Shown piece after piece: positions 23,300 to 35,300 of a stretch of DNA of 64,000 bases. The stretch lies in assembly GCF_029633865.1 (NCBI RefSeq), contig NC_079219.1:58518350-58582349 (forward strand). The letters run 5' to 3'. The position numbers and the translations under genes are program-made. The notes beneath the pieces were generated by a model. The model saw only the letters and a list, made by a program, of their open reading frames with translations, had not been told where the DNA came from and did not search any database. Positions within the stretch are counted from its first letter, which is position 1. Each line of letters begins with the position of its first letter. The DNA is from Lampris incognitus. Lineage: Eukaryota; Chordata; Actinopteri; Lampriformes; Lampridae.

Positions 23300-24830
23300 G
23301 TCATTACTACATTTGAGAATTTGGTGCATCCATGCAGTGGGTGCTGTGGTGCCTGGAACAGCCACCTCTCTCTTATCTCTTAAATCTGGGATGAGAAAAC
23401 CTTTGTCTATGCATAGAGGAATTCTCCAAGTTAATCTTTTTTTAGTGTACAAAGGAAGAAGGGAAAAAAAACACACAGTGCATGCACTGTGGGAAAGACA
23501 AGCTGGTTCCAATTTGAGAGAAGGGTGAGGAGAAGAGCACTCACCCTGGGGTCAGTAAACCCTGTCTGTATAAAAAAAGACGACTGTTTGTGGTTAGCCT
23601 CACAGCTGGGCATGCATGCCTGGTGGCTAATCCACATATTCTATAAACTGGTGCTGGATAAAATCGGCTAAAAATGGCTGTGGAGGAAAAAAAAAAAGGA
23701 AAATTACTGGAGAAGACATGTGGGTGCTTCAACGTGAAGCGCTTCGGGTGTCTGGAAAAGTGCTATATAAATGTTATTATTATTATGTGCACACATACAC
23801 ATATTTAATGTGCTGCGATCATGGTTGCCGTGCCTACTGTGCAGAGGCATTTAACACAGCATCTTCTTAGTGGTGCGGTGCAGTTTTCTTCATCATCTTT
23901 GATGAGATTGTGTCCTGCGTGGAGAATTTAACGGTGGTGTAACCGCTGATGTTGTGTCGGACATCAACCGCTGCACGTTTAATTGGAACGTTTCGCATTC
24001 GCACTGAAGTTCTGGTCGTGGACCACGACTGATCCGTATTGCTTCCTGTTACTGTGCCTGACTTGCCGAAATCAATCAAACGCAAAGATTTCTCTGCAGT
24101 AAGCAGAAAACACAACAGGCCTCGGGAAAGAGCTCAGAAATACACGCTTGACGCACTTGGTGGACTGAAAACCCACGTATCCTAAGGAGGATAATGGTGT
24201 TTATTGAATGTGTGGGTGTATACATGCACGGGCATGTGTGTGAACACAGAGTTGCGGTTGTTTTCCTGTGGAACACCAGAGCAGGGTGTGTAGGTCTGCA
24301 GCCCGGTCCCATCCGAAGTGCATCCCTCCTTCATCTGCTCGGTGACTTTCACACAGCCGACACATACCAGACTTACGCCGTCGTAATGTGCAGTTTGTGA
24401 ACGGTCTTGTAGTGAATTGTGCACAAATTGCAGTGCACTGTGCAACCGGATCCCTGGCAATCCTTGTCTCAACAATAAGCCTTGTTGCTCCAGTCCACCG
24501 CTGGTTTAAAGAAACTGATATTTTTAATCTCTTATAAAACTGGAAAAAAAAACAACAACGTTCATCTCTGAAAAGAGATTTTACTGAACAAAACCCCCGA
24601 AAGCTAATCCCTAAAACAAGAACCGGATCCGAACAGGCCGTTCCAGTAGACCAACAGCCGATACCCACACACCAGCCCCTGCGGCGACCCTCGGGGGGGG
24701 ACGCTTTCCTCCAGGTAGTCCTCAAAACAATGAAACCAACTTCACGGCAAATATCCACGTTTGTATGCAAATGAATTTAATTTATGAATTTACGATAAGT
24801 ACAAAAGTAAAACTTTCATAAACAAAAATA
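23300..24830. other. Unassigned region between grwd1 and the cytokine gene
   Basis: No recognised gene. Minus-strand 24100-23867 has a good acceptor-like CTGCTTACTGCAG followed by an open frame of about 78 codons ending AAPHH-like, but I recognise no family and its phase does not suit the upstream cytokine exon. A longer minus-strand open frame (24770-24201) also lacks support. Confidence 0.4.
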
Positions 24831-25240
24831 TCTTACAAGTACATTTACAGAACATTCAATGTAAACATTGATGGGCTTCACATCAGATAGACAATGGCTT
24901 ATGTGTAGCGGCTCGCAGAGCGACGGACACGTGTTAGCGGGAAGAGTGTAGCTGGCTGTAGCTCTTTGCTTGCTCTAGACAGTATAGCGTTAGTGTATAA
25001 CCGGGATATCGACTGTTACAGAGCGCTGCTGTGCAGTGAACTCAGCTATTCTAACCGCCTTTGGACAATTTAATGCAACCCGTGCATGTCACGTATATAA
25101 TATTAACAAAGCTTACTGCATTATAACACACAGAAAGCGGGAGAAACAATCATTCAGTGCCAGAAAATCTTGTTTTTTTTCCTCTTTTTTTTTTTTTTTT
25201 GCATTTTGTGTGCGTCATCTAAGAGATCCTTTCCGAGTAG

Positions 25241-27282
25241 CTATGGCAACAACCACCGGCACAGTCCGAGAAGCAGGGGGCTCCAGATAGAAACAGGAAA
25301 CGTTAAGGATAGGCAGCTGCAATTGGAGGGCGGCTGTGTCATGTCAAACACCTCCTCCCGGCGTCCTTCGATGGCGCGGGTGGTTAACAGTCTGGCTCGA
25401 GACGGGCCGTAGTCTTCCCTTACGAGCGAGCCGGGGGCCGGGGTGGGCAGGGCGGGCAGGGGGCACGTCTCAACGGAGGCCAAGCATCCCACCTCTAGCC
25501 ACCGGGAAAAAAGGTCCGACGTGAGCTGGAGGAGCTCCTCCGGCGAGGACGAGACGGCGGGGAGGCCGGAGAGGTCCGTCTCCTCCTGGAATCTCTGTGC
25601 GGGGCGGAAGGAAACACGGAGGAGTTAAAGTAAACAACGAAGCCACTTCGTCACCGCTTAAGCGTTCCTGCAAGAGCGAAAGTGGACCGAGCTCCGGGAG
25701 GTTAACGCGGGGCCTTTCAGGGACCCGGAGCCCGTCACAGATGGACCGGCGAGCACAAACACGGCGCCCTTCGTTAGCGTAGCGAAAAGAGAGGCGGCAA
25801 AGGATCCCGCCGTGACATGAATACAGTATAGAGGGTCGCGTAACAGGACCGGGTGGTGTACAGGCGAGGACGAGGTGGGCAGGTCCCCCCGATAAACATC
25901 TCCTCTACTTAGCCACCATACGCACCTCTGTGTGTATGTTCTTCCGTAAGATTCTGTCCAGTGTCTGTCTCAGCTCGAGGACGAAGGAGTGGTTGAGATG
26001 CTCGTCCCAGAGGTTCCTGATGAGCATGTGCCAGGAATCCAGCAGGACGACGGCCGCGGGGAACACACAGCACTGCGGGGGGGGGACGGAGGGGAGGGAC
26101 AGACATTTGTACGCGAAGAGACAAAAACCTCAACAATGACAGACAAACTGTAGGGGAAACGGTCTGGAATCGGTACAAAAAACAAGTGAATCTTGTGAGT
26201 GGGGGGGCACTGGGAAGGTGAGGTTAACGCCGGCTCCTCGGCGAGGGATAAACATTGACAGGAAGTTGAGAGTGGGGACCAACTATCAGCCAAAAGATGT
26301 GCGAGCCATGTGTCCTGCAGGTGTGTGGGTCCCTGCCTGTCGTTTGTGAGCGACTTCGTCGATGCACAACTCACCGGATCGGTGTCGCAGAGCATGGTGC
26401 TTTTGTAGTGGTGCTCAACATAGTAGTCTTTGGGGAACACCGTCCGCTAGGGGAGAAGAGAGGTTGCAGAGACAAAGGCGTTAAGACAAGCCGACCGATG
26501 AGGCAGGGTCGTAATACCGTGCCACGATCTCGAACAGCACAACCGGCGGACCACGAGGAAGCGGATTAAAGTGCGGCCCGAGGGGCGGCCCCTCCAAATG
26601 CCCCGCCCAACCCGCGTTATCAGCCGGGTTAATGGTTAACGGGCCGGCCGCCCAGCCGCCCGGGCGCCACTTGCGTCGGGCAACAAGGCGCGCCGGCCCT
26701 CCGGTTCGCTCGGCCCACCGGTCAAGCTCAAGCAGGGCTTTACGATGAGACGTCCGCCGTCTCACGCCAACTTTTGCAAAACAGTACCCCCCCCCACCCC
26801 CCAAAAAACAAACAAAAGTCAATTTAGTCAATGCAGGACACTATGAACTTTGACCTCGCCAGACAACATGACAGCGGGCCCGCGGAGAGAGCTGCCTCCG
26901 GTTTATAAACCCTGAGCGTTGCTACCCCCCGGCGGGGGGCATCAAGCGGGCTACTGGGGTGTTCTGGAGGTTGAATATCTGCACACGGGGCGCCACGACA
27001 GGGACACGGACACCCGAGCCGAGACGGGGAAACTTACAAAGCCGGTCGGGTTGGACTCGATGGTGGCCTGTATGTTTCCGACGCTTCTCAAATCAAAATC
27101 ACATCCGCCACATTGGACAGTCAACAACGGTAGCAACAGCAACACTGTTTTTAGAGAGAGAGGGTGGGGGGGGGGGAGAGGGAGAGAGACGGGGGAGGAG
27201 GTGGAGGGGGGGGAGAGAGAGAGAGAGAGAGAGAGAGATACATACAGGTTAATGAGTGGAAACTTTCTGCGGTTTGCAGCAT
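25241..27282 (-). CDS. Four-helix cytokine precursor, candidate FLT3 ligand
   Basis: Exons on the minus strand: 27282-27246, 27144-27038, 26446-26375, 26072-25926 and 25594-25241. Phases join throughout and reading to the stop gives 238 aa (human FLT3LG 235). A signal peptide spans exons 1-2 (hydrophobic LTLLLLLPLLTV, residues 11-22). Predicted helices are near 31-47, 76-94, 99-117 and 139-156. Cysteines lie at 24, 27, 68, 73, 74, 158 and 165, with an N-glycosylation site at N99. FPKDYYV then LC at 52-68 echoes the KITLG/FLT3LG/CSF1 pattern, and FSRWLEVGC at 150-158 resembles the end of the FLT3LG helical domain. The linkage (grwd1, leng9, cdc42ep5) matches human 19q13, where FLT3LG lies. A donor CTC|GTAAGG at 25424-25423 could instead lead to a transmembrane exon I did not find; reading on gives a hydrophobic end, LTFPVSIWSPLLLGLCRWLL. 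The exon structure is fairly sure; the name is inference. Confidence 0.72.
27150..27240. repeat. Purine-rich (GA)n tract
   Basis: GAGAGAGA with GGGGG interruptions. On the minus strand it is CT-rich and forms the polypyrimidine tract in front of the cytokine exon 2 acceptor. Confidence 0.8.
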
Positions 27283-27304
27283 ACGTTCAGGCTCCGTACT
27301 AAAG

Positions 27305-27325
27305 AAGTGTTACGTCACGTGTTGC
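27305..27325 (-). promoter_or_regulatory. Candidate CRE/E-box element upstream of the cytokine start
   Basis: CACGTGACGTAAC (minus strand), about 30 bp upstream of the proposed ATG, joins an E box (CACGTG) with a CRE-like GTGACGTAA. Its role is inferred from position only. Confidence 0.35.
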
Positions 27326-27329
27326 GCCA

Positions 27330-30060
27330 GGTTGACTATCTAAGCAGGAAACCGCGTGAGACGCGCAGCTGGCCGCTGAAGCAACCACGGGGATCGTGAA
27401 ATAAAGGAGAAGATGGCAATACCACAAATGTGAAGTCACGCTGACAAGCCTAATCTAACAGCATTCCACACGACCCCCCACCACATAGCTACCAAAACTC
27501 ATTTTGCCAAATGCCCCCAAAAAAGCCTGCGGGAAGTTTGCAGCACCCACCTGGCAGTGACATCCTTTTATCGTTCGGAGAACGGACGCTTCTCCATGTC
27601 GCTCGTGGCAGGGCCGTCACTGTGCAGATAGGGTCCGGGGTAGGCAGCGTCCTGCTCTGTGTCGCGTCTCCGGGTCTGACACGGGGGAGCCTTCTGCCGA
27701 GCCTTACTTTCTCCCCACCCCCACCACCACCCCCCCCCCAAGTCTGCAGACCGTCTTGATTATTCCTCCTTCTTCTGTGTCCTTTGGTACTTTCCAGATA
27801 TTCCCCCTGTCTTTCTTTATCCTGCCACGCAATCCGCTTCTCCCTCACTTTGGATTTTCCCACTCGAGCCTGACTGGCTGCTGCAGCCTTGTCCCCCTTC
27901 TCTCTCAGTCCCAAGCTTTCTGTTTTCTTCTCGTGACCCTTTCCCTTTCCCTTTCTCTTGACCCAGTATGGCTTTTCTTTTTTTTTTCCTGGCCGGCCTC
28001 ACTTGAATCACACCCCTCTGCCTCCAAAACCAGTTAATGTCTCCAGCGAGAGAGAGACATGCCTGTTCTTCTCTCTCTCCCCCTGTGTGTCTCTCTCCCT
28101 CCCTCTCTCTCTCTCCCTCCCCTCTGGCCACTCGTGTGCACGCTCAGTCAGACACACAGGCTGGGCTCAAAGTGAAAGTGCCTGCTATCAAATATGGATC
28201 GCTCGTCTACTCCCTTTAAGTCTCGGCCCCTCCCACCGCCACACGTTTTACCTCACTATTGACTGGCCCGGCCGCTCCCCCCTCCCCCCGCCGACTCGCC
28301 CCTGACCCCCCCCACCACCCCCTTATCCCAATCCTCCCCCTCCAAAACCAGGCCCCGGCAAGCTTAGTCATGCCGTTGGAGCGTATGTTTTTCATTTTGA
28401 CCCCACCACCACACACACACACGCATACACACGCACGCACGCACGCACACACACGCATGCACACGCACACACACACATTTCTGCGCTGGGCTCCGTGTCT
28501 TCCTCCCCGCGGCCGCTGCCCTCCCGTTTACTCATCACATGATCGGGGACTTGTCAGGAATCACGAATTCCAGCGTTAGTCAGGCAAACAAGGTTGCAAC
28601 ACGACACCGAGGAAAGTTGCAAGTCATTCAGCGAAGAAGAAAGAGAGACAGACACGGAGGAGGGATCATCATCATCAGCCCCGGGGGACCGGCCACAACG
28701 GGGTCTGATGGGAGGGGGGGGAGGCGGGGGGGGGGGGGAGTCAACAGGCCACAACAGCGCTCCGCTCTCTCACATGGGTAGAAACGCGGTCATTACCACC
28801 GCCGGGTTATGTCGTGTCATGTTGTCTGGTCCCCAAACTGGAGGAGGGGGTGAGGGGGTGAGGGGGGGTAGGGGGGGGGACCAGGGTTCTGGGAGCACAC
28901 AATTGACTTCCTTTTGTCACATGCTGCTGCTCTTGAACGTTTTCTTTTTGGGCGCAGGCCAGAAAATTCCGGACGGTTCCCAGGAGACCCCCCCCCCCAT
29001 CCCCATCCCCGGTGACGGGAAAACAGGGAGGGTATCAGAAGGCAGAAGCCCCCCCCCCCCTCACCGGCACGGCATTCCAACTCTCCCCGGGGCATCATGA
29101 ACGGGAAGCCCCTTCACCTACACGCCGGCTCGTTGAGGGGCGGGGGGCCATGCATAGTAGACCGGCACGAAGCGGTCTTCTTCCCGTCTCCCGGATCCTG
29201 CAGAGGGGGGCTTGCAACGTGCCGCCTGCCGGGTCCCCTTTTGGAGCCACTTGCTGCAAGTTATCTTCGTTCCTTGGCGTGTTTTGCTTTGGTCCGTCTT
29301 GCACAACGCATCCACGGGGTTCGAGTAAAACGAAACACACCCCCACCCCCACCCCACCCCCCCGGCTGGAGAAAGGCTCCAAACCCTTTTACTAGGGAAG
29401 ACTGGAGTGATGCAACTGACTCCTGCGTTAAGTTTCGTTTACCTCTCCAGAAAACTGCTGTCGTATTAACCTTCAGTAATTGCACCTTGGGTGCGCTGCA
29501 AAAAGCTATTTTTTTCTCCCCCACCCAAACGCTGCAAGAGTGTGGTTGTGGAAAGCAAAATAAAAAACCCCAGAACCAAAAACCCCTCCAAAAACTAAAA
29601 ACAAAATCAATCTGAACAAACCACATCCACGTACGTGTTGTTGCCGGGAGTCTGCAGACTTCAGCAAAGCGACACGCTCGGATGCCTGTGGGAAGACTGT
29701 GAGCAGAGTGGGGGGGGGGGGGGGAGGCTTGCAGGACCGGGCCGGCCGGCCGGCCGGCGTGCAGCGGCGGCCCCGGCGGAGGCTGGCTCCCTGCTGATGC
29801 CGTCCAGCAGCACCCGGGAGAGGCCCACTCCTGCACCCCTTCTTCACATTTCAGGGCACCAGCGCCCCGAGAGCCTCGTCTTACAGCGCCGGAGGTCTCT
29901 TGGCCGAGGGCCACTCGTTGTAAAACGTTAGCGGGCGAGGGCTCGCAGACAGGAGCCCCAACCCCACCCACCCCAGCCACCCCCCGCCGCTCCACTCTCG
30001 GCTCCCTCTTTGTTCCGAGCGCTCTCCACAAGATGGAGCCAATTACTGAGCACCACGCAC
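27330..30060. other. Low-complexity intergenic region between cytokine gene and flcn
   Basis: C-, G- and CT-rich runs (27715-27740, 28075-28130, 28712-28740, 28850-28880, 29710-29725), a (CA)n/(GCAC)n tract at 28410-28475 and GGCCGGCC repeats at 29740-29758. Long open frames on both strands are GC artefacts: none has family resemblance or good flanking splice signals. I see no gene. Confidence 0.5.
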
Positions 30061-30082
30061 GCTCGGCTGTTCATAAAAACCC

Positions 30083-30088
30083 TTTATT
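30083..30088 (-). terminator. Candidate polyadenylation signal, flcn
   Basis: AATAAA on the minus strand about 800 bp past the flcn stop codon. If used, the 3' UTR would contain the SINE at 30350-30690. Confidence 0.45.
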
Positions 30089-30349
30089 TCACTTTAAAAC
30101 ATCTGGACATGGAGTTAACAAACCGGCCGGCCCTCCGCAATAATTTATATTTCACGTACGAGTACGAGAACGTCGTCTATAAGAATTCCCTGATGGAAAA
30201 AAAAAAAACCCCTTACACCCCCCCCTCCCCCGCCCCCCCCAAAAAAAGTGAAAGCATTAGTTAGGACGGAGTAAAAACTGAGTGCTGTAAACACATGCCC
30301 CGAAAGAGACGCTCATTACTGTGCCAAAGACGTCGTCAACGCCGGTTCA

Positions 30350-30690
30350 GAACTTGGCGTCACGGCGGCGCGGTGCTCAGCGGTCGCCTCGCAGCGAGAA
30401 GGTCCCGGGTTCGAACCCCGGGGTTGTCCGACCTTGGGGGTGTGGTGGTGGGGGGGGGGGGTCCATCCCAGGTCGTCCTCTGTGTGGAGTTTGCGTGTTC
30501 TCCCCGTGTCCCCCGGCGGCGGGTTTTCTCCGGGTGTTCTGGTTTCCCCCGCCATCAAAAAGACACGCATGTTAGGGTTAGCTCTCCTGTCTGGAGCCGG
30601 TCCCCGGGGGCTGCACGGCGGCCCTCGCTAACACGGCCAGGATGGGTTAAACGTAGAGCGTAATTTCCCCACGGGGAGCAACAAAGTATT
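30350..30690 (+). mobile_element. SINE family B-related copy in the flcn 3' flank
   Basis: It has a tRNA-like head GGCGCGGTGCTCAGCGGTCGCCTCGC, a B box GGTTCGAACCCC near 30408-30420 and the shared GTGTGGAGTTTGCGTGTTCTCC body. The 3' part differs from the other copies and ends AGCAACAAAGTA. Confidence 0.75.
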
Positions 30691-30884
30691 TCAAAATGTC
30701 AAAAAAAAAGAACAAAAAAACACGTCTCTGACCCAGTCGAACCCAATTTCTTCCCTTTCTTTCCACCTTAAAACACACACACAGCTCACTATACTATGTG
30801 CTGATAAGTGATGATTAACCCCCCCCCCCCATGTTTGCACTGTCACCTTCCCCAATCTCACTGCCTGCCTGTCTGTCTGTCTCG

Positions 30885-32108
30885 TCACTGGCTGGGGCTC
30901 CTCTCCCCTCCTCTGACAGCCGTCATCAGGTGACTCTTGTAGGTTTTACTGAGCCCCGTTATCCAGAATTTCAGCAGCCTGACGTTGTCCTCCTCCCCCG
31001 GCCCCGTGGCTCCCAGGAGGGCAAGCACCTTCTGCGTGTCCTCCCGCCCTCGCCCGTCCACCTTGGAGAACTTGAACAGCACTTTGACTTTACTGGGGAG
31101 AAGAGGAAGCAAGAGGACGGCGGCGGGGGGGGGGGGGGGGGACAGAACAGAAGTAGAAGAAGGGTGAGCGCTGCACAGTCATGCTGAATAACACGCAACA
31201 CTTTGCACACGTTCGTTAAAAAAAAACAAGACAGCCTTCATAACGTTTTGCACGACATCAGAGCTACTGCCCTTTCCATGACATCTGAACAACCGAGGAG
31301 ATCTGAGCTCAGCCTAAGCAGTCGAATAGGTGTCTGTGTGAGGGCCTGAGGTCAACGTCTCACTCACTTCATCCATTCCTCCTTCAGACACAGCAGACAG
31401 TGGGACACCACATCGACGGACAGGTTCTCGTTCGATAGGGCCACCTCCAGCTTATTCAGTAGCGTCGGACCTGGGGTCAGAAAACAGAGACGGAGTCAGC
31501 AAATCGGTTAAATCTGATCGCATTGGTTTTTTTTCATTCTGTGACCACCTCTGAGAGAGAACTACTTCCTCCGAGTTTGTTTTCCTTCAAGTCATTTGTA
31601 TTTTCTCCAAAGCTGTGCAACTGACTGTTGGTGAATGTCCAAGTGTGTGTCCTCACCCCTGTCTGTGGGCTGTGTGTTGGCACTGCTGATAGCGAACTGG
31701 TAAAATAAGGAGATATCATCTTCACCTACAGCGGCGTACTGAGAGCATTTTTCTGGCGTGACCACATCTACCAGCACTGAGAACTCTGGGAGGGGGAAGA
31801 ACACATAAAAATAACCATTGCTGCATGAATGCCGACATATGCATGTTTAGACCTGCAATTTGAAAAAGCCCAAGTGTTTTGGGGGATTTACACTGGGCTT
31901 TTTGGCAACCACAGGCTGGGTGTCAGAGACCCAACTGTACCTGAAGAGCTGACGTGGGCTGGTATGGGCACATCAGGGCTGAGACCCAGGAAGTTGCACT
32001 TGTAGGCCTCCTCATACTGGGCGCTGCACGGCACAGAGCGCACACAGCCGACCGGCAGCAAGGCCTAGGAGGGCCAAAGAACCAGATGACCGATAACGGC
32101 TGCTCAGC

Positions 32109-32157
<49 letters not shown>

Positions 32158-32201
32158 TATAAACTGTACTTTGAGGCTCCTAAGCATGAAAGCAAATTGT
32201 T

Positions 32202-32244
<43 letters not shown>

Positions 32245-32284
32245 AACTGTACTTTGAGGCTCCTAAGCATGAAAGCAAATTGTT

Positions 32285-32323
<39 letters not shown>

Positions 32324-35300
32324 AACTGTACTTTGAGGCTCCTGAGCATGAAAGCAAATTGTTCAATATATATATATATACGTATAAACTGTACTTTGAG
32401 GCTCCTGAGCATGAAAGCAAATTGTTCAGAAAGTCTAATCTTAACAACACAATCTACGCTAAGCTGATCGGTGCTCAGAGTCAGTGATAAACACGACAAC
32501 CGGTATGACCGCCACGGTTGTTAGGCGGCGGCCGTGGCATTTACACAAGTGCTCCGCCAGCAGATGAGCGTTTCTTGCACAGGGCAGAATTTGTGTATAT
32601 GAAGCAGCAGTGTAGCGCACCTTCAGCACTGTGAACGCCGACTGGATCAGCCCTTGGTCTGCACCTCGCCATATGACCTGATTTCCCATGAGCACGTGCC
32701 ACGCCAGCTGGCGAAACTCTGCAGCTCCGAGGACCTGTAGGCCAATCAGACCGCACTGTGAGACCGTTCAGAGCTCGGAGATTCAAGCATAGCATAGAGA
32801 CACATAGCATAGAGACACATATCATAGAGACACACATCATAGAGACACATAGCATAGAGACACATAGCATAGAGACACATATCATAGAGACACATAGTAT
32901 AGACACATATCATAGAGACACATATCATAGAGATACATATCATAGAGACACATATCATAGAGATACATATCATAGAGACACATAGCATAGAGACACATAG
33001 CATAGAGACACATATCATAGAGACACATAGCATAGAGACACACATCATAGAGACACACATCATAGAGACACACATCATAGAGACACATATCATAGAGACA
33101 CATATCATAGAGACACATAGCATAGAGACACATATCATAGAGACACATAGTATAGAGACACATAGTATAGACACATATCATAGAGACACATAGCATAGAG
33201 ACACATAGCATAGAGACACATATCATAGAGACACATAGTATAGAGATACATATCATAGAGACACATATCATAGAGACACATATCATAGAGACACATAGTA
33301 TAGAGACACATATCATAGAGACACATATCATAGAGACACATAGTATAGAGACACATATCATAGAGACACAGGGGATGGATGAGCTCACGTGTGCAAAGAC
33401 ACATTTCAATTTGATATAATGCAAATGACCCTTTTGTTATACACCAAATTCAATTAAATGTATATTACGTAAAATTAAAAAAAAAAAAAAAAAAGTATTC
33501 TGATTCTGATAATGTTGTCTCCCCCTCCCCTTTTCTCTCCAATTGTATCCGGCCTATTACCCCACTCTCCCGAGCCGTCCCAGTCTCTGCTCCACCCCCT
33601 CTGCCGATCCAGGGAGGGCTGCAGACTACCACATGCCTCCTCCCATACATGTGGAGTCACCAGCCGCTTCTTTTCACCTGACAGTGAGGAGTTTCACCAG
33701 GGGGACGTAGCACGGGGGAGGATCACGCTAGTTCCCCCCCGGTTCCCCCTCCCCCCCGAACAGGCACCCCGACCGACCAGAGGAGGCAATAGTGCAGCGA
33801 CCAAGACATACCCAGATCCAGCTTCCCACCCACAGCCACGGCCAACTGTGTCTGTAGGGACGCCCGACCAAGCTGGAGGCAACACGGGGATTTGAACCGG
33901 TGATCCCCATGTTGGTAGGCAACAGAATAGACCGTCACGCCACCCGGATGCCCTAAAATGATATTGCTGAGTATATTTTTTACATAATACTATGCAACTA
34001 TGTACATCATCTTAGTCGGTAGTTCTTCAAATGTTATTTTTCTCCAAATTTGCAGTGTTTTGCGTCTTTGGTTGTTTTGTCATTCCCGCTTGTTTACATT
34101 CAAGCATATCAGTTAAGCCACAATTTTCAATCAAAGAAAGCTGAATGGGTTCATCTGGACACAGTGTTTACCGAGAGAGGAACATTTCGCCACTCATCCG
34201 AGTGACCTCCTCAACCCACAATCTGCAACATTCCCAGTCGCTGCCATCTAATCTCCGGTCGGTAAACACACTTGTGTACTGTGTTGTGATGTGGTCTGTT
34301 CTCTGACACAGCCGCATTCCATGCAAGCACCGCAGCTCAGCTGTTCTCCATCTTCAGCCCTACTGAGCCTTAGTTAATGTTAAGTCTACTTTAAAAAGGG
34401 GAAACTCTGAAGTAGTAAGACTGAAACCGGGCTCTCGTGTTACCGGCTTGGTTGTCATACGTATTATCCACTTAATTACTTCCATGCTAATTTTGGTAAC
34501 ACTTTAGTATGGGGAACGTAGTCACCATTAATTAGGTGCTTATTAGCATGCAAATTAGCAACATATTGGCTCTTAATTGGTCATTATTACGTACTCATTA
34601 ATGCCTTATTCTGCATGGCCTTATTATACCACCAGTGAGCCATTAACTATGAGTTGTCCCTCTATAACCTCAGAAGTATTGCTTATTAGTAGTACCATCT
34701 CAATATGCTTTGCTTAGTATGGCCTTTATAAGGTGGTAGTACCACAAGAAGAGTTATTCTCCCTTACTAACACTTAATGAATATGCTCTGTTCTTACATA
34801 ACAACACACACAACTACAAGTGTTCATAGTGTTACATTACTCTACATTAAGTTTTTGTTACTTAGAATATGTTCCCCATACTAAAGTGACATCTTGATCA
34901 TTACTAATTCACTAGTAATTAAGTGTTTGTTACTTAGAATATGTTCCCCATACTAAAGTGACATCTTGATCATTACTAATTCACTAGTAATTAAGTTTTT
35001 TTATGTTCCCCATACTAAAGTGCTACCCTAATTTTTTTCTTGCAACTTTCTCTTTCTAGTTAATAACTTCTGTTTCTGCAGTAATGCAGTTTACCCACTG
35101 CGATCATTTGAGTCTCATCTGATTTATTCTAATGTAACCTGAACTGTCTGTCGGTGATGTCCCACCTATTCCACGACCACTCTGGCTTAGAGCTTTTGTT
35201 ATTTTCGTAATGTCCAGCACTCCCTTTCCCTGAAATCAAAGTCCACCCATGATCCAAGCCGCTTATCCTAATTAGGGTGGCGGGATACTGCAGCCTATCC

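Noticed and set aside
24201-24770. 189-codon minus-strand open frame considered as cytokine tail
   Set aside because: No acceptor in the needed phase with a transmembrane segment, and no family resemblance.
29261-30031. 256-codon minus-strand open frame between the cytokine gene and flcn
   Set aside because: GC-rich low-complexity composition, overlapping open frames on both strands, no recognisable domain and no good splice sites.
32746-33424. Cysteine/methionine-rich proteins (MCLYDMCLY repeats)
   Set aside because: They are the translation of the 15-bp minisatellite in an flcn intron.
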